Part shown: one piece after another, positions 13,286-27,120 of the stretch
How the letters are laid out: the number at the start of each line of letters is the position of its first letter
Position numbering within the stretch: the first letter of the stretch is position 1
DNA from: Metridium senile
Taxonomy: Eukaryota; Cnidaria; Anthozoa; Actiniaria; Metridiidae
DNA: 64,000 bases
Assembly (NCBI GenBank): GCA_949775045.1
Contig: OX459105.1
Span: 13,219,398-13,283,397 of the forward strand
Direction: 5' to 3'
Program-made: the position numbers and the translations under genes
Notes under the pieces: generated by a model
The model's database searches: none
What the model was told of the DNA's origin: nothing
What the model saw: only the letters and a program-made list of their open reading frames with translations

Positions 13286-13702
13286 ATTTATTCATCCATT
13301 CATCCATCCATCCATCCATTCATTTATTCATTCATTCATTCATTCATTCATTCATTCATTAATTAATTAATTCCTTCCTTCCTTCATTCATTCATTCATT
13401 CATTCATTCATTCATTCATTCATTCATTCATCCATCCATTCATCCATTAATTCATTAATTCGTTCATCCATTCATCCATCCATCCATCCATCCATTCATC
13501 CATTCATTCATTCATCCATCCATCCATTCATCCATCTATCCATCCATCCATCCATTCATCCATTCATCCATCTATCCATCCATCCATCCATTCATTCATC
13601 TATCCATCCATCCATTCATCCATTAATTCATTAATTCGTTCATCCATTCATCCATCCATCCATTCATTCATTCATTCACTCATTCATTCATTCATTCGTT
13701 CA
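13286..13702. repeat. Mixed (CATT)n/(CATC)n microsatellite
   Basis: Over 400 bp of tetranucleotides alternate between CATT and CATC blocks, with repeated CATCCATTAATTCATTAATT segments that point to internal duplication. Confidence 0.95.
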
Positions 13703-13989
13703 TGTATTTATGGATGTCAGTATTCGTTGATCCATTCATATTATTTATTCACTGATCTAGTTGATTTATTTGTTTGTTTATTTGTTTGCTTGTTTGTTTA
13801 TCTGTTTATTTATCTATTTATTTATCTACTTATCCAATCACTTATAAACTGAATGTTTATGCTTTTATGGAATTATAAATTAATTAGTTTATTTCAGTTT
13901 AGTCGAAAACACATTTTTAATTTCATTTTAATTATTCTTACTTTTAAAATGAGTTTTATTCCATGAAAATCTAATGAAAATTATTGTTA

Positions 13990-15677
13990 TTAAGGTGGCC
14001 CGGTAGTATTGACTTTGCAGGATAAACATAATTTTGTAACGCATTATTTTGCATCTAAACTTTGTCCGATTTCTACGAAATTTACACATATAGATCTCAA
14101 AACTTTGAAGTTTGAGCTAGTCATATTTTAAGTGCGATTTGTAGAAACTATAAAGAGAAATAATGTTTTTTTTAAAAGCACACGCTTTACTTAAATTGTC
14201 AATAAATCAAAACTTACAAGATGAATTTCTTTCTTTTTTTGAGAGAATATTATTTGGTTATATGGAAACATATTGTAGCAGTTTTATTCAAATATTGACC
14301 TTGGAAGTTTTTTTACAAACGTTTTTAAATTTTTGCGCGCAAAATTAATATAAAAATTCCATTGCTCAAATCTCAATAAGAATTAAAACATAGTCACAGA
14401 TTTACCTGTAGAAAGAAAGACCAACACCTCTTGTAACTTCTAATCACAAAATAGCGACTTTGAAGCCAACATTGCTAGCTCTGATTTCTTGAAGAGCTTG
14501 TCGACATATTGTTGTTCACTGCGTAGTGAGCATTTCGAAAATATATCTACTCTATTTCTTCAATTGTTGACCTTGAGTTTTCTATATAGCGTAGATACAT
14601 GCTTAAGAGTCATAACTGTGAAATGTGGTCTTCTGTGCTGTTCTAAAAATGACAAAATTAGCGGCCAACGTACAGCAACCACGTTGCGCGTTCATTATAC
14701 CTCGTTTGACTTCCAAGGAAAACCCTTCGCGTTATGTTTATTTACATCAACTTCACAACCTCATAATCCGTGAACACCGGTTCTGCACGAGGAATGTCTT
14801 TTTATGCAAATACAGAGACAATTCAGGCGTAAACACTGCGTCTTTTTTCTATTTCTATTCGCAAAAAAGACATTCCTCGTGCAGAACCGGTGTTCACGGA
14901 TTATGAGGTTGTGAAGTTGATGTAAATATACATAACGCGAAGGGTTTTCCTTGGAAGTCAAACGAGGTATAATGAACGCGCAACGTGGTTGCTGTACGTT
15001 GGCCGCTAATTTTGTCATTTTTAGAACAGCACAGAAGACCACATTTCACAGTTATGACTCTTAAGCATGTATCTACGCTATATAGAAAACTCAAGGTCAA
15101 CAATTGAAGAAATAGAGTAGATATATTTTCGAAATGCTCACTATGCAGTGAACAACAATATGTCGACAAGCTCTTTAAGAAATCAGAGCTAGCAATGTTG
15201 GCTTCAAAGTCGCTATTTTGTGATTAGAAGTTACAAGAGGTATTGGTCTTTCTTTCTACAGGTAAATTTGTAACTATGTTTTAATTCTTATTGAGATTTG
15301 GGCAATGGAATTTTTATATTAATTTTGCGCGCAAAAATTTAAAAATGTTTGTAAAAAAACTTCCAAGGTCAATATTTGAATAAAACTGCTACAATATGTT
15401 TCCATATAACCAAATAATATTCTCTCAAAAAAAGAAAGAAATTCATCTTGTAAGTTTTGATTTATTGACAATTTAAGTAACGCGTGTGCTTTTTAAAAAA
15501 ACATTATTTCTCTTTATAGTTTCTACAAATCGCACTTAAAATATGACTAGCTCAAACTTCAAAGTTTTGAGATCTATATGTGTAAATTTCGTATAAATCG
15601 GACAAAGTTTAGATGCAAAATAATGCGTTACAAAATTATGTTTATCCTGCAAAGTCGATACTACCGGGCCACCTTAA
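13990..15677. mobile_element. 1.69-kb foldback element with TTAA ends and 810-bp arms
   Basis: Left arm 13,994-14,803 and right arm 14,864-15,673 are near-identical inverted repeats around a 60-bp spacer. The ends read TTAAGGTGGCCCGGTAGTAT and its complement. The start TTAAGGT is shared with the element at 58,380. The mirrored open frames inside the arms follow from the palindrome; I see no transposase. Confidence 0.9.
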
Positions 15678-18600
15678 AACGCCACAAAATTATACATCAC
15701 TGGACAAATAAACGAAAAAAAATAAGTAAATATAGTATACAAGAGTTTAATTTTAAATCAATCAATCATACGAACAGCTCTTTATTTATTCCTCGGGTTC
15801 TGTGTGTGCGTACATGCTTAAATATTCCTTATTTACTGAAAATAGGATGGATCTATATTATAACACTTATCTTTTGTTTGTTTTAAAGTAATAACAATTC
15901 CTTAAGTAATGAATGCTCTGCATCCGGAAAAGTTCAGTCTTTTGTCTATTTCTTGCATTCTTCCTGACCTAATCTCATTCCAATATGATAATTTCTTTAT
16001 GATTTCTAAACACATATATATATTAACTAGCATTTAAAACACTATATTATATTAATATTTATTTTGTTTTGTATTTTTACATAATTTTTATCAAGATAAA
16101 TCATTTGTAAAATCAGTTCGGGCGGTTTTCAGCCCACCTATCATGACTATCGTGTGATCTTTAATAAGCTGTACTTATAAATTAACTTATCAAATCATTC
16201 ATTACCACATAAGAAACTGTTATATTGGTATATTTCTGGTATATTTCTGCGCAAATAATAATAAGCTATAATAAGATATTCGTTTAGTTTTTTTGATGTG
16301 ATGCCCCGAGGGTTTGATTGGTTCTCCGGTTTTCCTCCTGCAAAAATCAACATTCGAGCGCAGTCTTGTGCTAAAATATCTAATGTATGTGTAGTGAGTT
16401 TTGGTCTGAGTATTCTGAATTAGTAAGACACCAGTTTCAGTACTCTGTATAGAAATAATATTGAGACGTTAACTTAAAAAGTGATTTTTTTATTGTCCTT
16501 TTCATTGTTCCATTCAGTGACTACGAATGATAGTGCCAAGTCGAGGTTGGTGCCTGCTGCGCATTATAAATTATAGCTGCTATGTGTGGCAACTCCATCT
16601 AGACTCGGAACTATTATTCATGGTCACTGAACGGAAGCGGAACTGCAAATAGGTCTATTAGGCAATACTAAATATTTCAGGAATAACCTAGATATGTTAC
16701 TGAAAATAATAATTTCATAGCAGCCGTAAATATTTAATTAGAAAGAACAACCTACACGTTTTTGAAGGGAGTAATTTAGTAATCACCTCGATCATTCATA
16801 TTTTATTGAAAATCTGCCAATTGTCTTGAACAACCTTTTTAAAACGGGTTTATAGAAGGTATATTTCATTATCAAACACTTTTGGAGTTCAAACATTTGT
16901 AGCATCATTTGGTAATCTGGCCAAATTTTGCATTAATCAGCTTTAAAATTAAGAATGCAAAATTGTTGTAAATTGAAGAACACTTCAAAACTATTGTTCC
17001 ATTAAAAGGAACTATATGTTTGAGCTGTTGATGCGTTTTGATGTGAAATATAGCTCTTATTATTGAACACAATGTCACGTGCTCATAAAAAACTATTATT
17101 CCGTTAAAACGAACTTTATTGACGATTGCTTTTCGAAAAACATTGTTGTTCAATTCAAATTTGTCAACTGAACAAATAAAAACAAACAAAATAAAAAATA
17201 TTGTACAAAAGTGTTCACAGATAATTTATTAACTATTGTATTAGAAAATAGGCCAGTTGTTATGTTCAAAAACACAATTAGTAGTTATTGTTTAATGCAC
17301 TAGATAAATTTAGTTTTTGTTCTAGAAATTATGCCTATTATCAATCAAAACAAACTGGAAAATCGTGCTTTTACTAAGACGAATAATCAACATCCTAAAA
17401 GTCATCAATTTTCGTTTGTTTTTCAAAATGTTCCCAAAAATTGTGTTGTTTGTTTCGTCGAAAATGAACTTAAATTATTGTTTGAAATGTTTTGAAATAA
17501 GTAATTTACAACTCAAAAATACGTCAACTTTACCTTCAAAAAGAAAACTAAATTAAATCTTTGTCTAAAATGGCAATCAGATATTATCAACATGTTCAAT
17601 ATATGTCTCCCTTAAAACAAACTCAAATCTTGTTAAAAAAATTAGAAACGTTTTGGTCAAAAGTATGTATATTACTGTGGTTAAAAGAAAACGCCAAAAG
17701 ACTTCACAGAGATTATTCTGACCTTCATTATGGTTCAAAAATATACGAGATCATTCTTTATTTTAACCTTTCTTGCTGTGCGTATGAGTGTCGTGTTGTG
17801 AGAATAGACCATCTTTTAGACGACCGCGGATTCATTACCGGTAAAATCTCCCCGTCAGTTTTTTGTACAATGCAAATACAATATATTGGATTTGTATAGT
17901 GCTAAAGTTAATTTTATAAATATCAAACTGACCTCGAAATTGTCATGATCAGCTGGCAAACATTAACAGGTGACAACATTTTGATATTAAAATTGTGAAT
18001 TTCATTTCTGAAAAATGTGTGATAAGGCAAATAAGAGCTTCGAAATTAACCCACTTGGTGTATTCGTAGCTTTCTGTTAATGATTTCGATTCTAGATTAT
18101 TTTGATCGCTGTCGAATTACAGTGATGATAAAATGCCATGATCGATCTATCTACGTCTCGAGAAAATAGGTCCAACACTTACGGAAAGTAGATTGTAAGC
18201 TAGCCAACCAGGTCCGAATATGAGTAACATCAAACGGTAATATTATCATTTTGTAAGGTCGGTTTAAGCTTTTTTCAAGTGTAGATATGCTTTGAAACCA
18301 TCACTGATAATATAATCAAAATAAAGCAATCTATTTTACTAGCTAGCCCGAAACAATCAGGCTTTTTCAGTTGGTCTTAAATTGTAAATTACCCCAACAA
18401 AAACCTCTTTGGTAATCACGTCGAAATCCACAAAAATCCACGTAATTTGTGCTCAATTACATATCAACTTTACAACTTTATGATTCAAAACTGTGACCAG
18501 TAAAGCCTTAAAGTACTTACCGTTTAGACGGTTTAACGTTGAATTAGGTAAACACTTTGATAAATCGACGTTGAAAGCGTTTCTCTCTCTTATCGTGAGA

Positions 18601-19453
18601 GTTCAGTGGCTTTGAGTGTGACGAGTGATATATATATCCCTGGCGAAAAAACGCAAATAGAGCAACTACTTTAATCAACCAATCACGGATCAGCTATTGT
18701 GTGGGATGGATCAGATCAAGGAAGCAAATCTTCAAGTCGTTACAAAACGCTCGAAAGAAATGCTTCAATTCCAACCATTTTGAATATTTAAAGGATAATA
18801 ATGATAATGAACTAGAATTTTATATAAATATCCAATAATTTTAATCAATTGTGAGTGAATAATTTGAATTAATTGACAAAAAAGTGACCTGTTTTTGATG
18901 TTTTGGCGCCAAAAGGATTTTTCCCGCCAAAATTGACCGGCACGCGTCTTCCATTTTTAAGATTTGGCAGAAATTACGAAGAAAATTAAAAATCTTCCAA
19001 AGATGTACATCTTTAGTGGTATAATCTTTAATCTAGTTAGGGAATTCTTCGCTTTTGAATCTCCGGCTAATAAATCAACCTCAAATGAAATGCAAAGAGA
19101 GGGACTTGACCGCATTTTTAGTTGATTTAGCATGTAAACAATCAAGACGTGCTTGATGTATGAGATTGCTAATCAGGATTCGGTTGTTGCGGTGAGAATT
19201 ATTACCGGCCTTTTGCCAACCTTGTTGATTAACTCATTCATTAAATATTGTATATAGTGGCTCATGAATTACAGACTTAAAGGCGAGCGAACGGACAACA
19301 AGATGATAAGCCAGTGACACGCCACGTTGTTTTAAGAGCGATATAATATACGCGATGCATTATTTTAATTTGAGAAATCTGTGAGTCTTTTCAAATGATT
19401 TTTTTTTTATTTGGATTGAGTTCTTTTGACGAACTTGGGGCTTGATGAGTTAG
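15678..19453. other. AT-rich intergenic stretch
   Basis: There is no coding signal I trust. It contains the SINE 3' fragment at 16,295-16,360 and a MITE at 16,507-16,638 (GTTCCATTCAGTGACTACGA with its complement). The open frames around 17,561-17,899 and 18,957-19,145 match no family I know and lack supporting splice or start context. Confidence 0.6.
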
Positions 19454-19741
19454 TAGTTTATATTATATATTTCAAGTTGAATTCGGTGCATTGATCATTT
19501 GCCTTTTTTAATTTAAAAATGAATGAACAAATAAATGATAAATATTATTTGTTTGATATATATGTTGGATAAATATTAAATAATACATTATAAATAATAG
19601 TTTATATTATATATTTCAAGTTGAATTCGGTGCATTGATCATTTGCCTTTTTTAATCTAAAAATGAATAAATAAATAAATGATAAATATCGTTATTTGAT
19701 ATATATGTTGGATAAATATTAAATAATACATTATAAATAAT
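19454..19741. repeat. Two direct copies of a 144-bp unit
   Basis: Both copies begin TAGTTTATATTATATATTTC and share GGTGCATTGATCATTTGCC; they are nearly identical, so the duplication is recent. Confidence 0.9.
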
Positions 19742-20567
19742 AATTATTATTATATTATTTATGATTGAATTATAAATGAATAAATATTAACGTGGAAGAA
19801 ACGAACGTATATTTTATAATATATAAAAAAAATATTTTATATATTTATACAATTTATCTTAAAACGAATAAATGAACAGTATTGCCAGCTTCCATGTGAA
19901 GCCATCAAAAACTCAAAATCTGAACTATACATCCATATCATATAAAGAAATTTCTAAAATATGTTTTAGAAATCAGTGACAAAATTCACAGGAAAAGTTT
20001 TGAGCCATTTTGATATGTGGTTCCCGAGCCTTTATGATTTTATGTCACGCAATACACGTGTATCTGAATAACGATTAAGATTATAATTATTTTATCCAAA
20101 TTGAACGACTTTGAATTGGCAAAAATTGGAGTATATTTCAGTAAAATATTATAAAAAATATTAAATATTCCGTCATCTTATGCCTTTGAAGTCTCGCCCG
20201 CCATCTTTGTGTCCACCAAGATGGCCATTCCATACATTTTTACTGGCAAAAATTGCGCCATGTTTGCTCGCCCATAATCTTGACCAGTTTATTTAATTTT
20301 GAACGTTTTTTACATGATGGCGAAACTTTAAGAATATTTATTTATCATTTATTAATAGCGAATTTACGCTTTTTAATTTGATGACGATGAAGGTGTAAGT
20401 CAGAAAGTCTTGTCTGGTTTTACCAAATACCATTAGAAAATTCGTTTGGTAAAAAAAACGTTCGTGCAGAGTGTCATGAAAATAAATGATAATAATTGGT
20501 CATACCCTTGCGCGTTGAGGTGTAACCATAGTGATACATGAAACCATTATATGATTTCCAATCCTGA

Positions 20568-20800
20568 TACACCTACTTGCAGTAAGGTTGTCATACAAAA
20601 TAGAACATTTGTCACAAAGAAAATAGAACATTTGTGATTTAGTGCGAAAGGAATTAATTAAAAGACAAAAGAGAGAGTTCAGCTTGAGTGATCTTCTTTT
20701 GTCTTTTAATCAATTCCTATCCTACTAAATCACAAATGTTCTATTTTCTTTATGACAAATGTTCTATTTCTGTATGACAACCTTATTGCAAGTAGGTGTA
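20568..20800. mobile_element. MITE with TACACCTACTTGCAGTAAGG ends
   Basis: This is a complete 233-bp palindromic copy of the element truncated at the window start, flanked by TA. Nothing else is recognised in 19,742-20,567. Confidence 0.88.
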
Positions 20801-20906
20801 ATGGTAGTAGCAATATTGATGATGATTGTAGGGATCACGATGATGATAATTATAAATAATTAGATGTAATTATCATAAAAAGGTAATAATAATAATTATC
20901 ACAATA

Positions 20907-21257
20907 GCCCTTTTCACACAAGAAGACTGACAAATCATCTTGACGGTTTAATTGTCTTCGTCTCAAATTGTCTGTTCGTCCTGTTTAAACACCAGCGGCC
21001 GGTTATATGAAGGGTGGATAAAGTTATCCGCGGATAAAAGTTATCCACTGCATAGGTTTTTTATAGATTTTATCTGCTGGATAAGGATTTATCCGGGGGA
21101 TAGCACTATTCACCCTTCGTACAACTGGCCCCTGGTGTTCAAACAAAACGAACCGACAATTTGAGACGAAAAGTGGCCTGCTTTTGTTAAATTGAGTTAT
21201 TGGCGAATTGTCCGTCGCGACGATTTGTATGTACATGTCATCTGAGTGAAAAGAGTC
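20907..21257. mobile_element. MITE with nested inner palindrome
   Basis: Outer arms carry CGTCTCAAATTGTC and its complement. The inner pair is GAAGGGTGGATA and its complement with GTTATCC-type steps, a sequence style common in cnidarian MITEs. 21,258-22,439 shows no gene. Confidence 0.75.
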
Positions 21258-22439
21258 AATCAGAATAATATTATCGTATAGTCAAATGGAAATACGGCTA
21301 ATTACTTCGAATGAAGACGCACCTGAATTGTTTCAACGCTTTTCAAACTAAAAAAACACTATTCGGTTCTATTACTTGATTTTGAACATGCAACTTAACT
21401 TGTCGAGAATTGGTGCATTCTCAGAACTCTCTCAGCCATTCTTGAGACAACTATTGGTCAGGATAACTTAATCCAGGATTTAAAGCTTATTTTTGAGCTA
21501 ATTGTTTCATGACAATTAAATACCCTTTTATAATATTTGTGGAGTGATGAATGGACTAGATTAACTTCTTAATATTTTTCTTTTGTTTCTTTTGTCTTCG
21601 CTAAACTACACATTGTTACAAAGTATATACATATAGTACAAAAGATACGAATAGCATACCCAATACTTTTATGCCATATAGAATCGGTTTAGCTCGATCT
21701 ACTTATAACTTTAATATAAGGTGACTAACTACTACCTAATATACGGATATTTAAAAAAAATACAAGTTTTTAAAATGAAATTTGAAGCTGTAGTATGCAA
21801 AGGAAATAAGCCTTTTTGAAGCGAGAAAAAAATATTCTTCGAAGGTTTCGCTGGTTGCTATGGCAATTCAGCGGCATGCGTAGTTCATTAAATGAAAATA
21901 AGCTAGAAAAACGTTATAATTAAAGAGGAAGATCTTTAGAGAACATTGCTTTTAAAACGTATCTATTGCATATGCTTCAAAATGGCTGAAAATAGTTGGA
22001 CTTAACATATTAATATTTAAAAAGTAAGGCCTTGTAGAAGATTGAATAATATCCTTTATGAGACTTTGACATTGGCGACTATGTGGTAATTATCAGGAGG
22101 GGCAGGGGGCTGATTAATGTTTTAAACATAGCCAAACATTAGTGGTAAGGAACTTTTCAGGGGATAAAAGGCTTCCCAATTCTATTTTCCTAATTCCAGC
22201 GAAAAGTAAGGAAAGGCACACCTTAATGTACATTGAGCCCCAGTCTCTTTACATTGAATTCATTATACTGAATGACCACCTTGTTACGGCCCTCTAGCTC
22301 CTGATAATTATCGCACAGCCCTTACTACTAAGTCATTAGTAGAACAGTTTGATAGAAAACAAATAAAAGATTAAGTCTTTCTTTAAAAAAATGCCCAAAA
22401 CATGCTCTCGCTCTTAAAGATTTGAGTTTTGTAATATGT

Positions 22440-23400
22440 TTCAGTCTATAGGGGAGGAGTAGGTCTACTTAATTCCATATCTTTCCAATACTGGAATGTG
22501 TCATTTGATGTTCAGTATGGTTTAAGAGCGTTTTTATCAATGATAGGGTCGATATTTCATCTTATATTGTTTTGAATGGTATCAATGTTCCTTAACAAGT
22601 CTAATATAGGGTCCATGTTAACTGTCTTGAGCTTAGACTACGCCTTTTGAAGTTTTCCAGCCTTCTATGCGTTACTGGAAAGTGTCCTTTGGTTAGAGTA
22701 TAGTTTATCTTGAAAGCCGGGTATATCAATAATTCACTTACTATATAATATAGGTTCCATGCTTGACTGTCTTGTATTAAGACTGCGCCTTTTGAAGTTT
22801 CACCCTCTTATAGAAAGTGGGTTACTGGATTCGGAAAATGTAGTTTGTCGTTAGCTATAGAGTACGATTTAAGAGATTTTTATCAAAGATATGTACTACA
22901 TTTCAACTTGTATTGTCTTGAAAGGCATACCAATAATTCACTTACTATATGATATAGGGTCCATACGGTCCATACTTTACTGTCTTGAATTTAAACTACG
23001 CCTCTCGAAGTTTCCTACCTCTTATATAGAAAGTGCGTTACTGCTATGATCGGATCCGTAAAAAATCGTTTGCCGATAGATTATGGTTTAATCAAAGATA
23101 GGGTCTACAATTGATCTTATATTGTCTTGAATAGTTTATACACTTTTTAAACATAATATATAGGATCCACGTTTAACTGTCAGTCTTGAATTTAGACTAC
23201 GCCCTTTTAAGACTCCCCTCATATAGATAGTGCGTTACTAGAGAGTGTCGTTTGTTAGAGAATCATGGTTTAAGAGCTTTTTACCAAAGATAGGGACTGA
23301 TTTACATCTTATCTTGTCTTAAATAGTATCAACAATTCACTTAATATGGGGTCGACGTTTTCTATCTTGAATCTAGACTACGCCTATCTAGATGGCGTGT
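22440..23400. repeat. Degenerate tandem repeat, about 145-213 bp units, five copies
   Basis: GACTACGCCTTTTGAAG-like motifs recur near 22,637, 22,782, 22,995, 23,197 and 23,374, with TATAGGGTCCA and GCGTTACTGGA in fixed order between them. Confidence 0.8.
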
Positions 23401-23479
23401 ACCGATAAAAATGACCTTTTTTTTAAAGATAAAAATGACCTTGAATAGTCGTCTGTAGTTGGCCAAAACACTTAGATGC

Positions 23480-24960
23480 ATGGGGTCCAATTTGGGGCTT
23501 TTTTTTAAAAATAGGAAACGAATTTCATAGATTCTGTATGATATTGTTATCCCATAATCTTCACATGCTCTGGAATAGGTTTTTTTTTTTTTTTTACTAT
23601 TTTTATTAAGTATAGGAAACAGATTTTATAGATTCTTTATAATGACAATGATAACTCCTACTTTTAACGTTCTCTAGAATAAGGTCTGCAATTTTAGACT
23701 ATTTTTTTTCTTAAGTATAGGAAACGGATTTTATAGATTCTTTATGATGGCATTGCTAGCTCATATTCTCTTAACATTCTCTAGAAAAGGGTCTGCAGTT
23801 TTAAACTATGTTTCTCAACTAGGAAACGAGATTTACAGATTCTTTATGATATTGCTACCCCATACTCTTAACATGCTCTAGAATAGGGTCTGTAATTTTT
23901 TTTACTGTTTTTATTAAGTATAGGAAACAGATTTTATAGATTCTTTATGATGGCATTGCTAGCTCATATTCTCTTAACATTCTCTAGAAACGGGTCTGCA
24001 GTTTTAATTTAATTTTAATTTATAACGCTTTCCACATGTGTGGGAGACCACAGCAACAGAGCTAGGCTCCAAGAATGTGTGTTTTTAAACTATTTTTCTC
24101 AAGTAGGAAACGAGATTTACAGATTCTTTATGACATTGTTGCCCCATACTCTTAACACTGATGCTCTAGAATACGAATTGCATTTTTTGACTACTTTGAT
24201 TAAGTAGAAAAGGGATTTTTTTAGATTCTTTATGACAAAGCTACCCCATGTAGAATAAGGTCTGCAATTGTGGACTGTTTGTTCAGTAGGAAAGGGATTT
24301 TTTAGATTCTTTATGACAAAGCTACCCCATGTAGAATAAGGTCTGCAATTGTGGAATGTTTGTTCAGTAGGAAAGGGATTTTATAGATTCTTTATGACAA
24401 AGCTACCCCATGTAGAATAAGGTCTGCAATTGTGGACTGTTTGTTCAGTAGAAAGGGATTTTATAGATTCCATGTTTATGGTATTGCTACCCCATATACT
24501 CTTAACATGCTCTAGAATAGGATCTGCAGCAGTTTTTTACTATTTTTAAGAAGTAGGAAAGGGATTTTATAGATTCCATGTTTATGGTATTGCTACCCCA
24601 TATACTCTTAACATGCTCTAGAATAGGATCTGCAGCAGTTTTTTACTATTTTTATGAAGTATAGGAAAGGGATTTTATAGATTCCATGTTTATGGTATTG
24701 CTACCCCATATACTCTTAACATGCTCTAGAATAGGATCTGCAGCAGTTTTTTACTATTTTTAAGAAGTAGGAAAGGGATTTTATAGATTCCATGTTTATG
24801 GTATTGCTATCCCATATACTCTTAACATGCTCTAGAATAGGATCTGCAGCAGTTTTTTACTATTTTTAAGAAGTAGGAAAGGGATTTTATAGATTCTTTA
24901 TGATAATGTTACCCCATATATATATACTTTTAACGTTAACTAGAATAAGGTCTGCAGTTT
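23480..24960. repeat. Nested tandem repeats, 80-120 bp units
   Basis: Units share GATTTTATAGATTC, CTCTAGAATA and GGTCTGCA. Within the array an 81-bp version (24,240-24,460) and a 105-107-bp version (24,470-24,900) are each locally homogenised. A LINE 3' remnant interrupts it at about 24,000-24,080. The following GC-richer patch (25,000-25,100) has no gene signal. Confidence 0.88.
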
Positions 24961-25164
24961 TATGATATATATTGTTGAAGAAATAGAAAACGAGGCAGCG
25001 TGCTCTGTTGAGTTATAGAGCACGCGGGGATTTTAAGAAGACGAGAGAAGCGTTAGGAGAAGCACGACGCGTAGCGGAGAAAAATCTCCCGGTCAAGAAT
25101 TAACCTTTTCTTTTCGGAAGAATTGATATATATTTTCACTTGAAGAAAGAAAATGGCGTCCAAA

Positions 25165-25321
25165 TGATAAACTCAGAAACAACTATATCACCGCAAGAAG
25201 TTTGACTGATGTGTAGTATGATCAACTTTTTGTAGTTAGAGTTGTTTGTGAGATATTCAACGAACAATAAACGATTTCTTAAATATTTCTAGGTGCCCAC
25301 GGTTTTGTGATTCGCACTGTA
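25165..25321. mobile_element. Truncated MITE, same family as 6,323-6,522
   Basis: It shares CAACTATATCACCGCAAGAA and GTTTTGTGATTCGCACTG; most of the left arm is missing. 25,322-26,127 is AT-rich with no gene. Confidence 0.75.
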
Positions 25322-26127
25322 AGCACATCCATCGAATTATTTGGCATTTATCATTTTCTTTTAGGAAAATATGTAGTAATATATGATTTTCTAGAAAAAC
25401 CTTACGAAATGAAACGCCAGATTTTTCAGGAAATAAATTTGAAGTTTTAATTAGATATATTTTAAATATATAGTTATAAAAGGTTCACGTTGATTACAAA
25501 GGATATTTCTATTATATCAATGACGTTTAGGAATTATGAAAATATATTAAATTTATTAAAAGAAATTAAGGGAATACTTTGATATTATTAAAAGGAAGTA
25601 TGGTAGGTTTCAATATCATTTTCAGAGCAGACTAATTTCATTCATTACAAGTATATTTTTTGGAGAAGTTTCAATTTTTTACAATTTAAAAAAAAAATAT
25701 TGCCAAAGCTTTTTATACAAGATTTTCATATAAATATTTGTAATAAAAAATTCAATCTTAAAAATAGAGTAATATATGATCTAAAATGAAAGCACAAATG
25801 ATTCATTATTTAAAGATGTATTTGATAAAGTTAAATTAGCCTTAAATTAACTTAAAGAATAGAAGTAATATTCTTCCACAGGTAAACATATTTTTAATAT
25901 TTGGCGAACGCAGAGCTTTAATTTCTTATATAAGATACAGGAAAATATATTTTGCTATGAATAATTCAGTGAAGTCTGATTAAAAATATTAAAATTAATA
26001 GGAGAGTCTCTCCCAGGGGGTTTTAGGAAATAAGAAATTAAAACAGAAGCATTTATGATCGAGAGACAGGGATCATTTTCAAATTATTTTCGAGGAACAA
26101 GCTAAGAATACATAACTTAGTGAATAT

Positions 26128-26371
26128 CGTATTCACTCGAATAAGCGCCGCAGCGCTAATGAAATGTTTCTATGCACTGTCCCCGTCTTGATCAGAACTA
26201 CGAATATTGGGGAGATAACCTAATGGGCAAACGGTGAAATATAATTACTTTGAACTGAAGAATATGGCTTTTGATAAAAATATATTTCCCGGCCATTCTG
26301 TTCTAGAGTAATATTATAGCGTTAAAGTGCGGCGCTTATTCGGGGGCGGCGCTTATTCGAGTAAATACGGT
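26128..26371. mobile_element. MITE with CACTCGAATAAGCGCCGC ends
   Basis: Inverted ends CGTATTCACTCGAATAAGCG and the complement; the right end has a second, partial copy (GCGGCGCTTATTCGGG). Confidence 0.8.
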
Positions 26372-26919
26372 GTGCATTGTCTCCCTGGAATTTTAGTTTC
26401 GGCTAAAGGGACTTCCGACATAAAATAAATATGGTCCTTTAAAATAATACGTTTGGGGGCTCAAGGTAAAACATTTAGGGAAATAGTTTTTTTTACCTAT
26501 GGAGAACCAGGGAGAAAATGCAAAAGATTTTGAGGCATCAAGATATCATACACCCCCCTGGGAAATACACCTCCCCTGGGAGGGGGTCATACGTAAAACT
26601 CATGAAGAATTTATTTTGTTGGGGAAGAATGCATTAAAAGTTTTAATTTTTAGATATAAACTGAAATACTTGTTTAAAGAAAGGTTTTTTCTTCAAAACA
26701 GATTTATCTTAGAAATAAGAAAGTATACAATGATGTCAATATATAGCTAATCTCACCATATATGTCACTTGACCAACTATATATTGCGGCCTTTAGAAAT
26801 TAGTTTTATCGTGTCTTATAAGAATATTCTAGCTAATCTCACCATATATGTCACGTGGCCAACTATATATTGCAGCCTTTACAAATTAGTTTTATCGTGT
26901 CTTATGAAAATATTCTGCG

Positions 26920-27120
<201 letters not shown>

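Noticed and set aside
14489..15169. Mirrored frames containing KMTKLAANVQQPRCAF on both strands
   Set aside because: They are the two arms of the foldback element read twice; no domain is recognised.
17561..17899. 112-residue plus-strand frame
   Set aside because: It matches no family I know, lies in AT-rich sequence with ordinary composition, and has no splice-linked partner.
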